IMG/VR virus record: IMGVR_UViG_3300005663_000095
Coordinates: 1 to 42,953 of that record
Strand: one strand, 5' to 3'
DNA: 42,953 nucleotides
Source: a virus
Position 1 is the stretch's first letter; each line of letters opens with the position of its first letter. Position numbers and translations under genes: made by a program. This document shows positions 20,906 through 28,819 of this stretch, in pieces. The notes under the pieces were generated by a model. The model was not told where the DNA came from. It saw nothing but the letters and a program-made list of their open reading frames with translations, and searched no databases.

Positions 20906-21042
20906 TAGTCCTCCTGTACTTCCGCTGCTCTCAACACCGCCCCACAGTCGCATGACTTGTTCGGATACGCAGGCTCGTTATGGACCGCGCAATCAGACTG
21001 ATGCGAATAGTCGGCGCAGTTTCCACAATTACAAGTAGTCAT
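20905..21042 (-). CDS. Zinc microprotein in the structural block (45 aa)
   Basis: MTTCNCGNCADYSHQSDCAV then HNEPAYPNKSCDCGAVLRAA: CxCxxC plus CxC, a compact zinc ribbon. GGAGGTGG ribosome site upstream and TAATG overlap with the next gene. Unusual in a virion operon; could be a small assembly factor or a head accessory protein. Confidence 0.65.
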   Translation of the reverse strand: MTTCNCGNCADYSHQSDCAVHNEPAYPNKSCDCGAVLRAAEVQED

Positions 21043-21066
21043 CAGTCCACCTCCACCTTCGATGAC

Positions 21067-21510
21067 TCAGTATTTTCCGTCTAACACTGCCGATCTTAAC
21101 CGCCCAGCGTCTTGGAGTACACGCGTTGTCGCCTCACGGGTGGCGTCCTCCAGATGGTCGAACAGTTGGCGGTCGGTCATGTGCGCCACCGCATCAGGAG
21201 CCCGCCTACGTACCCACGCCAGCGCCATCTGCATCTGGCGACGGTCTGAGCGCCACAGATTCCACAGGTGGCCCATCAACGCCTTCTGGGTGTCGCGGGC
21301 ATCGAGCGGTTTGACGTGGGTCTGTTCGACTGCGGTCGAGTCAGGAACCACTTCGAGGGTCGGGTCGAACCGGTCACGCGGCGCCTGCACTTCTCCGTCG
21401 ATGCGGCTCCTGGTCACTCCTGAGATCCCCGGACGAGACGACGCGATGTTGCCTTCATTCTTGGCGCGCCAAGCGGCGAGCTCGCCGGGGGTCATCAGGT
21501 AGCTTCTCAT
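21067..21510 (-). CDS. Hypothetical virion-region protein (147 aa)
   Basis: ATG 21510 overlaps the preceding stop (ATGA); a longer reading frame is a shadow of that gene. MRSYLMTPGELAAWRAKNEG, then helical WNLWRSDRRQMQMALAWVRR and DRQLFDHLEDATREATTRVL. Mostly helical; a head or neck accessory is possible from position. Confidence 0.65.
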   Translation of the reverse strand: MRSYLMTPGELAAWRAKNEGNIASSRPGISGVTRSRIDGEVQAPRDRFDPTLEVVPDSTAVEQTHVKPLDARDTQKALMGHLWNLWRSDRRQMQMALAWVRRRAPDAVAHMTDRQLFDHLEDATREATTRVLQDAGRLRSAVLDGKY

Positions 21511-22331
21511 GCCGTAGCGAAGCTCGCAGTGGTAGTCACACCGGTGTGGACCTTGCCACGGAACGCCACTTCGAGCTGCTGATGCAACAGCGTGCAGTGG
21601 TGGTCGAACTCGGGCTTCTGCATGGCCCAGCAGTCGAGGCGGGGACACGGCTGCGGAGTGACCCGCCGAAAGCCCCTGGCCTCATGCCACCGGATGTACT
21701 CGTCGTGCTTGGAGGGATCGTAGTTGTTGATCCCCGGTTCGCACACGATCTGCTTGAGGTTGCCGGACTTGTCCAGCATCACGATCTTGCGCGGTGAAGG
21801 CCCGGTGCTGGTGGCGTACTCGGTCAGTTGATTGACCGCCTCCTGCAGCAGCCGGTCGCGTTGCTTCTGCGCCCAACCCGGTTCGATCGCTTCCATCTGG
21901 TCGATGGTGAACGGCGCCAGATGGTTCTTGGCGCGGTCCCGGTTGAACGACACCAGCATGTCCTCCACCTGAGTGGGAAGGTCAGTAGCCAGTATTCGTG
22001 CCGCCGTTTCCAGGTCCACCGGGTATTCGACTTCCACCGGCTTGAGCTGCGCCAGTTCCTCGCGCAGCCTTATCAATTCGGCTTCCATCGCGGCCTGAGA
22101 GGCGGCTTCGCCCATGTCGGCGGCGATAGTCGATACCTCAGAGTCGATCTGTTCGGGGGTGATGGAGCCCTTCGGCGCCCAACCTTCCTTGGTGCGGTGG
22201 CTGTTGAGGGTCCCCAACACGAGACCGTATTTGTCGGCGAACGCCTTGTTGGATAGGCCCGAGGCCCCTGCTTCGAACTCCGTCCGTATCTCGAGCCACT
22301 CTTGTGGTGTCTTTACTGTTTTGACTGGCAA
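21507..22331 (-). CDS. HTH protein in the head-tail region (274 aa)
   Basis: TTG start at 22331, chosen for the strong AAGGAGGGAAG ribosome site. Residues 10-50 (PQEWLEIRTEFEAGASGLSN, KAFADKYGLVLGTLNSHRTK) form a homeodomain-like HTH of the type found in small terminase subunits. Then a helical Glu/Ala region (about 70-100), and at the C-terminus a Cys/His group CPRLDCWAMQKPEFDHHCTL. It could be the small terminase displaced from the large one, or a DNA-binding head/neck protein. Confidence 0.55.
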   Translation of the reverse strand: MPVKTVKTPQEWLEIRTEFEAGASGLSNKAFADKYGLVLGTLNSHRTKEGWAPKGSITPEQIDSEVSTIAADMGEAASQAAMEAELIRLREELAQLKPVEVEYPVDLETAARILATDLPTQVEDMLVSFNRDRAKNHLAPFTIDQMEAIEPGWAQKQRDRLLQEAVNQLTEYATSTGPSPRKIVMLDKSGNLKQIVCEPGINNYDPSKHDEYIRWHEARGFRRVTPQPCPRLDCWAMQKPEFDHHCTLLHQQLEVAFRGKVHTGVTTTASFATA

Positions 22332-22378
22332 CTTCTTCCCTCCTTCGGGTGAGTACTAACGCCTGTCTTCTATGAGCA

Positions 22379-22402
22379 CCCCGGGGGTTTCCCCCCAGGG
22401 GG
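22379..22402. terminator. Strong GC hairpin after the capsid gene group
   Basis: Stem CCCC + GGGGG paired with CCCCC + GGGGG around a four-base loop (about nine pairs, one bulged A). It starts nine bases after the stop of the 253-aa gene (minus strand) and lies upstream of the TTG-started HTH gene. No T-run on the minus strand, so it may be a processing or stability hairpin. On the plus strand it is followed by CTATTTGTTT. Confidence 0.5.
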
Positions 22403-22410
22403 CTATTTGT

Positions 22411-23172
22411 TTAGACCGCAGGTGCGGTCGGGTAGTTCATGAACTGCCAATACTCGAAGTTGTGCACGTCGGATTCCAGGGTGACAGCGCCACCCGCAGA
22501 TCCCCAACACACAATGCTCGGTTCGGCGGACTCGTCGTTGTCGAGGTTGCAGAGGACCTGAGCGCAAGGCTCGTCATCTATGAAACCTTCGACGATCAGA
22601 GGACCGCCCTGGCCGTTCTCGCCGGACCATTGCGCCTCAAGTGCGTGAGGGACACCTTTGACCAGGGTGGTCCCAGACGTCAGTGAGCCTACGCCCGCTG
22701 CCGCTTGGCTGGTGTCTCCGTGGTCCGCCGAATCGCTTCTCAAGGTCATCACGCCGCTGATCGACTGCCACGAAATACCGTCGGTCGGTGCCGTTGCCGT
22801 CACCGTCGAATGGATTCCCGTCACGAAGTCGTTATCAGTCAGAGTGTTGCTGGCGATGTCGGGGATGTTGACGCGGGTCGCAAAACCCCCACCTCCCACC
22901 GATGTCGGGAACAGCGCGGAGTCTGCTCGCAGACTCACCGCGTGTCCGTCCCCGGCGGCGTTCGATCCGGTCAGGAGTCGAATACCGCCCAAAGGCGAGT
23001 CGTTGTCCAAGAGGGTCGTCAGGTACGAAACCGTTCCTGCCGTTCCAATGGTCGTCAACGTCCACATGTTCTGACCAATCAGATTGGTCGTGATGGTGCC
23101 GTTCCCGATGAAATTCTCCACCAGGTGGACACCCTCAGTGGGTGATGTTGGTCGTGCGGTTAGCAGAGCCAT
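22411..23172 (-). CDS. Virion beta-sandwich protein, paralog of 23181-23891 (253 aa)
   Basis: Shares with its upstream neighbour the order VENF..., W-L/I--I--AGT-SY, a Gly-rich AADG/AGDG--SL--DS block, I-DI/I-NI-ANT, and a final ESDV--FEYWQF/ETDVFGFEAASF motif. Beta-sandwich (concanavalin-like) fold likely. Adjacent to the major capsid gene, so a head decoration or head fibre role is the best guess. Confidence 0.65.
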   Translation of the reverse strand: MALLTARPTSPTEGVHLVENFIGNGTITTNLIGQNMWTLTTIGTAGTVSYLTTLLDNDSPLGGIRLLTGSNAAGDGHAVSLRADSALFPTSVGGGGFATRVNIPDIASNTLTDNDFVTGIHSTVTATAPTDGISWQSISGVMTLRSDSADHGDTSQAAAGVGSLTSGTTLVKGVPHALEAQWSGENGQGGPLIVEGFIDDEPCAQVLCNLDNDESAEPSIVCWGSAGGAVTLESDVHNFEYWQFMNYPTAPAV

Positions 23173-23180
23173 CTCATCAC

Positions 23181-23891
23181 CTACTTAGCCAGGAACGAAG
23201 CTGCTTCGAACCCGAACACGTCCGTCTCGAGCGTGGTTGAGCCATCTGTCCAGATAGCCATCTTCGGCTCGAACGTCTCGTCGCCGTCCAACAGCACCGT
23301 TCCAACCTGGCGTCCTGCCAGTTGGCCGTTGATGTAGCACACCAACGTGTCCGGTCCCGGAGCGGCGTTGCCGTTGTTCCCCGACCAGATCAACTCGACG
23401 TTGTTGGTCGTGCCCAGAACATGCGTCGTCGAAGACGTCAGTTTCGAGGCAGAGAACGACGTGGTCACGTCACCGTTGGCCGACATCGAGTCGAACGACA
23501 TGACGCCGTTGGTATCGAACTCGAAGTTCATGCCCACAACCGGTTCGGCGGTGGTCACAACGTCGTTGAGACCGAACCTTCCCAAGTTGTTGGCAATCGT
23601 GTTAGCCGAGATGTTCGGGATCCGATAACGGAACCGGAAGTACCCACCGTTGGGTCCCGCCGAACACGAATCGTCGGCCAGTGAAAGCACCGAACCGTCG
23701 GCTGCTCCACCGCCCGCACCAGTCGCACGCAGATAGGTCTCACCGGCTTGAGTCCCGTATGAAAGGGTCTCAGCGCCGGCCGAGATGATGTCGATTTCCC
23801 AATTCATGTCGCCGACATTGGCGTCAGCCACAGAGTCGTTGCTATTGAAGTTCTCGACAATGTGGTAGCCATAATCGAAGATGGTTTCCAT
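23181..23891 (-). CDS. Virion beta-sandwich protein, probable head decoration (236 aa)
   Basis: Starts METIFDYGYHIVENFNSNDS, with GGAGG ten bases upstream. Contains SAGPNGGYFRFRYRIPNISA and a C-terminal LLDGDETFEPKMAIWTDGST region. Paralog of the next gene (see there). Immediately follows the major capsid gene, where decoration or stabilising proteins are usual, and the strong ribosome site suits an abundant product. Confidence 0.65.
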   Translation of the reverse strand: METIFDYGYHIVENFNSNDSVADANVGDMNWEIDIISAGAETLSYGTQAGETYLRATGAGGGAADGSVLSLADDSCSAGPNGGYFRFRYRIPNISANTIANNLGRFGLNDVVTTAEPVVGMNFEFDTNGVMSFDSMSANGDVTTSFSASKLTSSTTHVLGTTNNVELIWSGNNGNAAPGPDTLVCYINGQLAGRQVGTVLLDGDETFEPKMAIWTDGSTTLETDVFGFEAASFLAK

Positions 23892-23907
23892 TTTGTTTTG
23901 TCCTCCC

Positions 23908-24783
23908 TTAGCGGTCGGTAATGAGGCCTTGGCCCGCTTCGTCCTCGATCACGGCCACGCCATCGAAGGCGGTGACAACAATCTCGGTCGCGCGGAGCGA
24001 GGCATCTCGCTGAATCTCAACCCTCGACTCGTACTTCACCCCTCGCGCGATGGCGCGGGGCGGGTTGACGAGCATGGCGTTGGAATCAGCGCCGGTGTTA
24101 GCCGTGATTACCGAAGTCGAGATGTACCAGAAGACACCGAACACGTCCCTTTGGAACCCGTCGGGCATCAGCCGGAAGTCTCGCATTTCCCCTCTCGCGC
24201 CTACACCAGTCGAAGAGGCCGGGGTGAACGTTGAGCCCACCGAAGCGATGTAATCGAACCACTGTTGGGTGTATCCCAGAGCCCTGATATCACCCATCTG
24301 CCGCCTATTCGCCAGCGCGGCCTCAGCGTCCATCACATTCAATTCAGTGAGGTTCGTCCCGGTATTCGTCGTGGTGTTGGTGAAGCTCGAAGCTACACCA
24401 GAGACGTCTGCCATCTGCTTCTCACGAACCGCCTTGGCGGCTTCGATTGCGAAGTCCTGAATGGCTACGAGCGAGGAGAGGTTGAGCGCATCCGTCGGGA
24501 CGATCATTATGCCCTGTTCCGATGCCGTCACGGTGGCCTTGGTGGACACAACCTGGGTCGGTTGCAGGTCCACACCTTCGGCTACCGCGGCGGACGCTAG
24601 GCGGGGCCACAAGCCGATGTCATGCGACTTCGACGGGACTCCGCGTAGGTCAACCATGCGTGTCAGCAGATTGACGTGGTTCAGGTCATAGAGCGCGCCG
24701 AGGATGTGTTCGTTGGCGATGGCAGCACTCAGCGTGAAGCCATCAGCGAACGTGGTGTATGTGGTTGCGTTAGCTCCCGCCAC
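23908..24783 (-). CDS. Major capsid protein (HK97-fold expected)
   Basis: 291 aa with a GTG start and a very strong AAGGAGG site eight bases upstream, as expected for an abundant protein. Starts MAGANATTYTTFADGFTLSA; contains AVREKQMADVSGVASSFTNT (spine-helix-like), YTQQWFDYIASVGSTFTPAS, DVFGVFWYISTSVITANTGA and MLVNPPRAIARGVKYESRVE, typical P-domain and A-domain patterns of HK97-like capsid proteins. It follows the scaffold gene in operon order. No N-terminal delta domain seems fused, in line with a separate scaffold. Confidence 0.85.
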   Translation of the reverse strand: MAGANATTYTTFADGFTLSAAIANEHILGALYDLNHVNLLTRMVDLRGVPSKSHDIGLWPRLASAAVAEGVDLQPTQVVSTKATVTASEQGIMIVPTDALNLSSLVAIQDFAIEAAKAVREKQMADVSGVASSFTNTTTNTGTNLTELNVMDAEAALANRRQMGDIRALGYTQQWFDYIASVGSTFTPASSTGVGARGEMRDFRLMPDGFQRDVFGVFWYISTSVITANTGADSNAMLVNPPRAIARGVKYESRVEIQRDASLRATEIVVTAFDGVAVIEDEAGQGLITDR

Positions 24784-24816
24784 GTTAGAACCTCCTTCGT
24801 ACTCAGACTTGTTTGC

Positions 24817-25389
24817 TTACAGTTGGTAAGCCGTCTCCTGAGCTTCGAGGTTCTCTTGCGAAAATTCGAACTCGCCGAGCCGGAGCGCTTGATGCATTGC
24901 CGGCATGCCGTGCTGATTGACGTACTCGGTGAACTCTTTGGAGTATTGCCCGTTCACATGGTCGTAGACCGGGAAGGGGCCTTGGTCCGGTTGGGTCCCG
25001 GGTGCGGCCGGTGTCGGGCCTGTACCCATCGGTGCTGCTGGCACGACCGGCTCGGTCGGTGTGACCGGCTCGGTCGGTGTCGCAGGGTCGGGGGGTTCGG
25101 CTGGCGCCGGTTGCAGCAATCCTGACATGTTGGCAAGCCACGCGTCTGCCGCTTCGACAGGGTTCTCCACCGCTCCGATTGAAATGGCCGCTTGCTTGGC
25201 GAGTCCGAGGTTGTCCCTCATCGGGTCCTTGCCGGCGAAATGGGCTTGGATCTCCATGATCCGTTCCAGTCCGTCCGCTCGGGTCTGCGCGTCGCCTTGG
25301 CCTTTCTTGAAGTCATCTCGTTCACGTTTGACGCGATCGAGTGCTCCGTCGGGTGGGTCCGTCGTGGGCTCAGTGGGCTTACTTGTCAC
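24817..25389 (-). CDS. Capsid scaffolding protein
   Basis: 190 aa, GTG start at 25389. Acidic and helical N-terminus (PPDGALDRVKRERDDFKKGQ), a long Pro/Ala/Thr linker (PATPTEPVTPTEPVVPAAPM) and a C-terminal helix region NQHGMPAMHQALRLGEFEFS. Size, composition and place directly before the major capsid gene are typical of scaffold proteins, which guide shell assembly and are then removed. The PTEP repeats are short and in frame. Confidence 0.75.
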   Translation of the reverse strand: MTSKPTEPTTDPPDGALDRVKRERDDFKKGQGDAQTRADGLERIMEIQAHFAGKDPMRDNLGLAKQAAISIGAVENPVEAADAWLANMSGLLQPAPAEPPDPATPTEPVTPTEPVVPAAPMGTGPTPAAPGTQPDQGPFPVYDHVNGQYSKEFTEYVNQHGMPAMHQALRLGEFEFSQENLEAQETAYQL

Positions 25390-25797
25390 CTTTTTCCCCT
25401 TTTGTGACTGTATGTCTCAGGCGCACCAGGGTCGAGGTGGGCCTATCCAACATGGTTTGCTGCGCTTTCGGTCAAGCTTCCCGTCGCGCGTTCTCGGGTC
25501 GCACAGGAAACAGCGTAGCACAGATCCCTCAAGTACAGGTGGAGGGTTGAACCTTCAAGTAGAGGTTCAGAGACACGGTGGAGTTTTTGGTGTATGTTGT
25601 TCCTATGTTCGGCTTAGCAGTCGGACTAGGGACTGGCTGAAAAACCCCTACCGCCCAGGCTGGGGGGTAAGGCAACTCAGTACCGACAACCAACCCGTGG
25701 GGCTCCCAAAAGCCTCCCCGGTGGGGCCGACAAGGGCAACTGCTTAGTTGGTTCGGGGCAATGGTCAGACTGTGACCGGCGCTGTACGGTGGCAGAC
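25390..25797. other. Untranslated region upstream of scaffold/capsid genes
   Basis: No credible minus-strand ORF. Includes the palindrome TTGAACCTTCAA near 25549-25560 and the inverted repeat TGAACCT-TCAAGTAG-AGGTTCA in the same place, two related tracts (CTCAAGTACAGGT and TTCAAGTAGAGGT), and the hairpin at 25640-25668. It is the natural place for a late promoter driving scaffold and capsid genes, but I find no convincing -35/-10 pair. Confidence 0.5.
25640..25668 (-). terminator. Terminator-like hairpin with T-run (minus strand)
   Basis: On the minus strand ACCCC (25668-25664) pairs with GGGGT (25648-25644) across a 15-base loop, and the stem is followed by TTTTT (25644-25640). It lies about 490 bases past the stop of the 484-aa gene and before the scaffold gene, so it could separate the giant-protein transcript from the capsid transcript. 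Confidence 0.5.
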
Positions 25798-25923
25798 ATG
25801 CAATCTGAGGGTCCGGTGGAAATAACGTTATCGCTAAATACGGTGACTCTGGGTCCACTGGTCGAGGTAACTAATCCTCGGTTCCACATAGTCGGTGCGC
25901 GCCGGTCGTGCGAGCCTCTCTGA
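25798..25923 (+). CDS. Possible mini-ORF ahead of the tRNA (41 aa)
   Basis: ATG 25798 is seven bases after TACGGT, a TANNNT -10 box, so it could be leaderless. Product MQSEGPVEITLSLNTVTLGP then LVEVTNPRFHIVGARRSCEP is beta-like in pattern. The last third overlaps the tRNA gene, which lowers confidence. It may instead be part of an untranslated tRNA precursor. Confidence 0.3.
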   Translation: MQSEGPVEITLSLNTVTLGPLVEVTNPRFHIVGARRSCEPL

Positions 25924-25961
25924 TAAGGAGGTGGTGGAAGGTTCAACTCCTTCACTGACTA
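25890..25961 (+). tRNA. tRNA-Ile (anticodon GAT)
   Basis: All main arms can be folded by eye. Acceptor AGTCGGT (25890-25896) pairs with ACTGACT (25954-25960), one G-U; discriminator A. Anticodon stem CCTCT/GGAGG with loop CTGATAA, anticodon GAT at 25922-25924, identical to the loop of E. coli tRNA-Ile. T arm GAAGG/CCTTC with loop TTCAACT. The D arm is weak (three pairs) and position 8 is G, not T, so it may be degenerate. CCA is not encoded. It lies on the strand opposite the structural genes. Confidence 0.8.
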
Positions 25962-25965
25962 CTAT

Positions 25966-26118
25966 ATGACCAGACAAGCACTGGGACAAGCAAGACACCC
26001 CGCAGAGGTGAAGGTTAAGCCCCTTCCGGCAGTGAGGGGCTACTCGCTCGTCATCAACGGCAAGCAGTTCTTCCTCTCTGACCAAGCCCTGAGAGACGCG
26101 CCCGAAGCGGCCAACTAG
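25966..26118 (+). CDS. Possible microprotein next to the tRNA (50 aa)
   Basis: ATG 25966, five bases past the tRNA: MTRQALGQARHPAEVKVKPL then PAVRGYSLVINGKQFFLSDQ and ALRDAPEAAN. The GYSLVINGKQFFLSDQ part has a plausible beta-hairpin pattern. No ribosome site is visible. If real it shares the plus-strand tRNA transcript. Confidence 0.4.
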   Translation: MTRQALGQARHPAEVKVKPLPAVRGYSLVINGKQFFLSDQALRDAPEAAN

Positions 26119-26153
26119 TCTCTTCTCGCAACCCTAGAGGACAGGTTGAGGGT

Positions 26154-27608
26154 CTACAGCCCGCTGGTGGAGAGGATCTGCAAACGTCCCTCACTTGACA
26201 CGAAGCCCGACGAGCCCTGACCGGCCGCTTCGATCTGACGTCTACGAGCGAACTTCGCCAGTTTCGCGTTGACCTTGGCGGAGGCGGTTCCGTCCACACC
26301 GGCACGGATGATGTCTTCCTGGGTGATGCCTTCACGTCCGGCTTCTAACTCCAACCGGAACCGGAAGATATTGGTAGCGACCTGGCTGGCGATCTGACTG
26401 GTCGCGTTCGGGTCCAGCGTCTCGAACGCCTCACCGGTCCCCAACGCGTCAGCCAACGCCGGCGACAGGTTGAGGCCCTGATTGGAAAACGCCTGCGAGC
26501 GGATAGCGTCGTTGATGAGTTCCTGTACTTCGAACGGAGTGCGGTCCGTTTCGCCGTCGAGGATCAGGTCAATCAGATTGTCGTCAGTAACCGTCAAGTC
26601 GGAACCTTGGAACTTCAAGATGTTGTTGATCTGATCTGCCATACCGGGGAGCTGTCTGAGGACGGCTTCGCCCATCAGAACATCCTCGACCTCTTCGGGG
26701 TCCCAGCCTTGGGCCATGACCTCAGAGATGGTGAGGTCCGACACGTCGGCTTCGATGCCACGGAACGCCCGGATCGAATCGCGGATCTGGTCACGGGACT
26801 CGATGTAGAAGGCGAAGGCGTCGAGCCCCGACGCGCCCGGGGTGTGGATGCCTCTGACCGCAGCGAAGTTGGGATGCTGAATTTTGAAGGCGCCGGTCTC
26901 TGCCACCAACCCGAAGGTCCGTCCGGCGGAGAACCCTTCGCGGGCCGACTCCATCAGAATGGTCATAACTTCTTTCGATTTCCGTTGCCACTCCGGTAGG
27001 TCTTCCTTGCCGAAAACCCTCAAGTCGCGGGTGACGGTTTGGGTGTAGGACTCGTCGATGCCGAACCGTTCGTCGATCAACCCAGCGTCTAGACCTTCAC
27101 GGGCACCAAAGTCGGTCTCGGAGATGGTGCTGGTCGCCGGCCAGTCCTGCGGACCCAAATCGTCGAACGCTTCCTGGTCACCGATCTCATGTCGCAGGAT
27201 CACCCCATGAACTAGGAACTCGACGTAGTAGCGGGGACCGCCAGGTTCGTTGACTTTGACCAGGGTGGAGTTTTCAAGGTTGATCGGTATTGTCGAAATG
27301 GCGCTAGGACCACCGCCGCCAGCGGCGGCGGCCGTTCCGCCTCCACCTCCACCACCACCTGTTCCGCCTCCACCACCGGTGGGTCTCTGTGGTGTGAGGA
27401 AAATGCTGGGGGGTTCTTGACCGCTGGTGGTGGGGTCACCTATGAAGTCATCGGTTCCGAACTCAAGGATGGTTGACCGTGGGGAAGGTTCACTGGGGGC
27501 CTCCTCCTGTTCGCGTTCACGGGTGGCAAGAGGCGGCGCCGGAGGTGGCGGCGGAGGTGGCGGATCCTGCTCGTCGAAAGCCCGAAAACGGTCGCCGCGG
27601 TCACTCAT
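26154..27608 (-). CDS. Pro/Gly-rich virion-region protein (484 aa)
   Basis: N-terminus with a polyproline run (eight prolines near residue 17) and Gly-rich tracts near 80-100, i.e. a long disordered arm, then a globular helical body (YYVEFLVHGVILRHEIGDQE; SKEVMTILMESAREGFSAGR; LPGMADQINNILKFQGSDLT). The body's end (VSSEGRLQILSTSGL) is unremarkable. It follows the giant and 404-aa genes by ATGA overlap and precedes the capsid cluster. Candidate internal (ejected) head protein. Confidence 0.65.
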   Translation of the reverse strand: MSDRGDRFRAFDEQDPPPPPPPPAPPLATREREQEEAPSEPSPRSTILEFGTDDFIGDPTTSGQEPPSIFLTPQRPTGGGGGTGGGGGGGGTAAAAGGGGPSAISTIPINLENSTLVKVNEPGGPRYYVEFLVHGVILRHEIGDQEAFDDLGPQDWPATSTISETDFGAREGLDAGLIDERFGIDESYTQTVTRDLRVFGKEDLPEWQRKSKEVMTILMESAREGFSAGRTFGLVAETGAFKIQHPNFAAVRGIHTPGASGLDAFAFYIESRDQIRDSIRAFRGIEADVSDLTISEVMAQGWDPEEVEDVLMGEAVLRQLPGMADQINNILKFQGSDLTVTDDNLIDLILDGETDRTPFEVQELINDAIRSQAFSNQGLNLSPALADALGTGEAFETLDPNATSQIASQVATNIFRFRLELEAGREGITQEDIIRAGVDGTASAKVNAKLAKFARRRQIEAAGQGSSGFVSSEGRLQILSTSGL

Positions 27609-28819
27609 GCGGACTGCAACGGTCCGAGCTGGTTAATCAGTCCAGCGAAGCGTCGGGAGAACGAACCCTGTCCGAGTGCTTGCACATCGCGCGAAAAGGC
27701 CACCGATTCAGCGAACGCTGCGGGCGCAGCACCGGTACTCAAACCCCGTTCGAGCTGTTCGACTTCGAGGCGCCGGTCTAGCCCGTGGGGCACTACGCCC
27801 TGGCGGAACGAGTTCATGTATTCGATTTCTGACTGTGATAAGTCTTTGCGCCCATACAGGAACCGGTAACGGGAGGTGGACCGCATCTTGTTCAGGGTCC
27901 ATACTTCGAATGAGGGGGTGGCGTTGCCTGCCCGCAGGGAATTGTTGGCCGTGTTTTCGTATTCGTTGATGAGTCCTGGGACGTTGCCGGGTTCTTCCAG
28001 CATCAGCGTCCGCCATGAGTTGCGGAGGTTCTCGGCGGCGGCAGTCTTGTCGAAGGAGATCGTTCGGGGTCCGCCACCGCCTCGAGGCTTGTTCCGGTCG
28101 GCGGCTTTGGCGATGAAGTCCTGCAACGACGCGGTAGTGGTTTGCGGCAGGTTCTCCAACTGTGAGGCATGGAAGTCTTTGTTTAGTAATCCACGGCCTA
28201 CCAGGGCGCGGAACTTGTCTTCGTCGCCGGGGATGTTGGGGTCGTCCTCGTCGTCGAAGAACCTTCCGACCGCGACGCTCATAGGTACCGGGAACACCGA
28301 CAGTTTGGGGTCATTGATGTAAGTAGTTGGGCCCTGGCCGTCGTCGATGACGAACTGCTGGGGTAGCAAATCAAGGTCGAAGGTGCGTTGCTGCGCCCGG
28401 GTCCACAGTTCGGTGGAGTCGAGCGCTTCGGCGAAGGTGGGGAACTCACGGTTGACGGCGAAGAAGGATTCGCCGAAGTCTTTGAGGACCCGGGTGAAGT
28501 CAACCTCGTTGAGAGGGAGGTCTGTTAAACGGACGTCTAGTTGGTCGGCCCATTCTTCGCGGAGTCGGTCGCGTATCCCGTAGAAGACGGTTGGGTTGAT
28601 CGTCGGCCAAGTCGGGGTCGGTTCTTGGAACGGCTTACGGCCGCCTCCGCCCAGGTTGAAAAGTAACTGCAAAAGGGCAGGGTCGCTAAGGTCGATTGTT
28701 GGTTCGTCGGGAGCATCGCTTTGATGAGCAGCAATCCACACGGCGACCCGTACCGCGTGTTCATCTACCGTCTCACCTTCAAAGGGTGGCTCTCCCTGAA
28801 TAGGACGTTCATCAGCCAT
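27605..28819 (-). CDS. Virion-region protein (404 aa)
   Basis: Helical and acidic: DEHAVRVAVWIAAHQSDAPD, then NPTVFYGIRDRLREEWADQL and RNSWRTLMLEEPGNVPGLIN, ending SFSRRFAGLINQLGPLQSA. The start overlaps the giant gene by eight bases (ATGGCTGA) and its stop overlaps the 484-aa start (ATGA), so the three are made together. Probably a partner of the giant protein in the virion interior. Confidence 0.65.
   Translation of the reverse strand: MADERPIQGEPPFEGETVDEHAVRVAVWIAAHQSDAPDEPTIDLSDPALLQLLFNLGGGGRKPFQEPTPTWPTINPTVFYGIRDRLREEWADQLDVRLTDLPLNEVDFTRVLKDFGESFFAVNREFPTFAEALDSTELWTRAQQRTFDLDLLPQQFVIDDGQGPTTYINDPKLSVFPVPMSVAVGRFFDDEDDPNIPGDEDKFRALVGRGLLNKDFHASQLENLPQTTTASLQDFIAKAADRNKPRGGGGPRTISFDKTAAAENLRNSWRTLMLEEPGNVPGLINEYENTANNSLRAGNATPSFEVWTLNKMRSTSRYRFLYGRKDLSQSEIEYMNSFRQGVVPHGLDRRLEVEQLERGLSTGAAPAAFAESVAFSRDVQALGQGSFSRRFAGLINQLGPLQSA

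Noticed and set aside
25890-25961. tRNA as an integration (attP) site
   Set aside because: No integrase or recombinase is present nearby; the tRNA looks like a phage-carried gene.
25834-26085. 83-aa minus-strand ORF over the tRNA (contains SEGVEPSTTSLSERL)
   Set aside because: It is the antisense of the tRNA-Ile and the 50-aa frame; such ORFs are a well-known artefact of tRNA genes.
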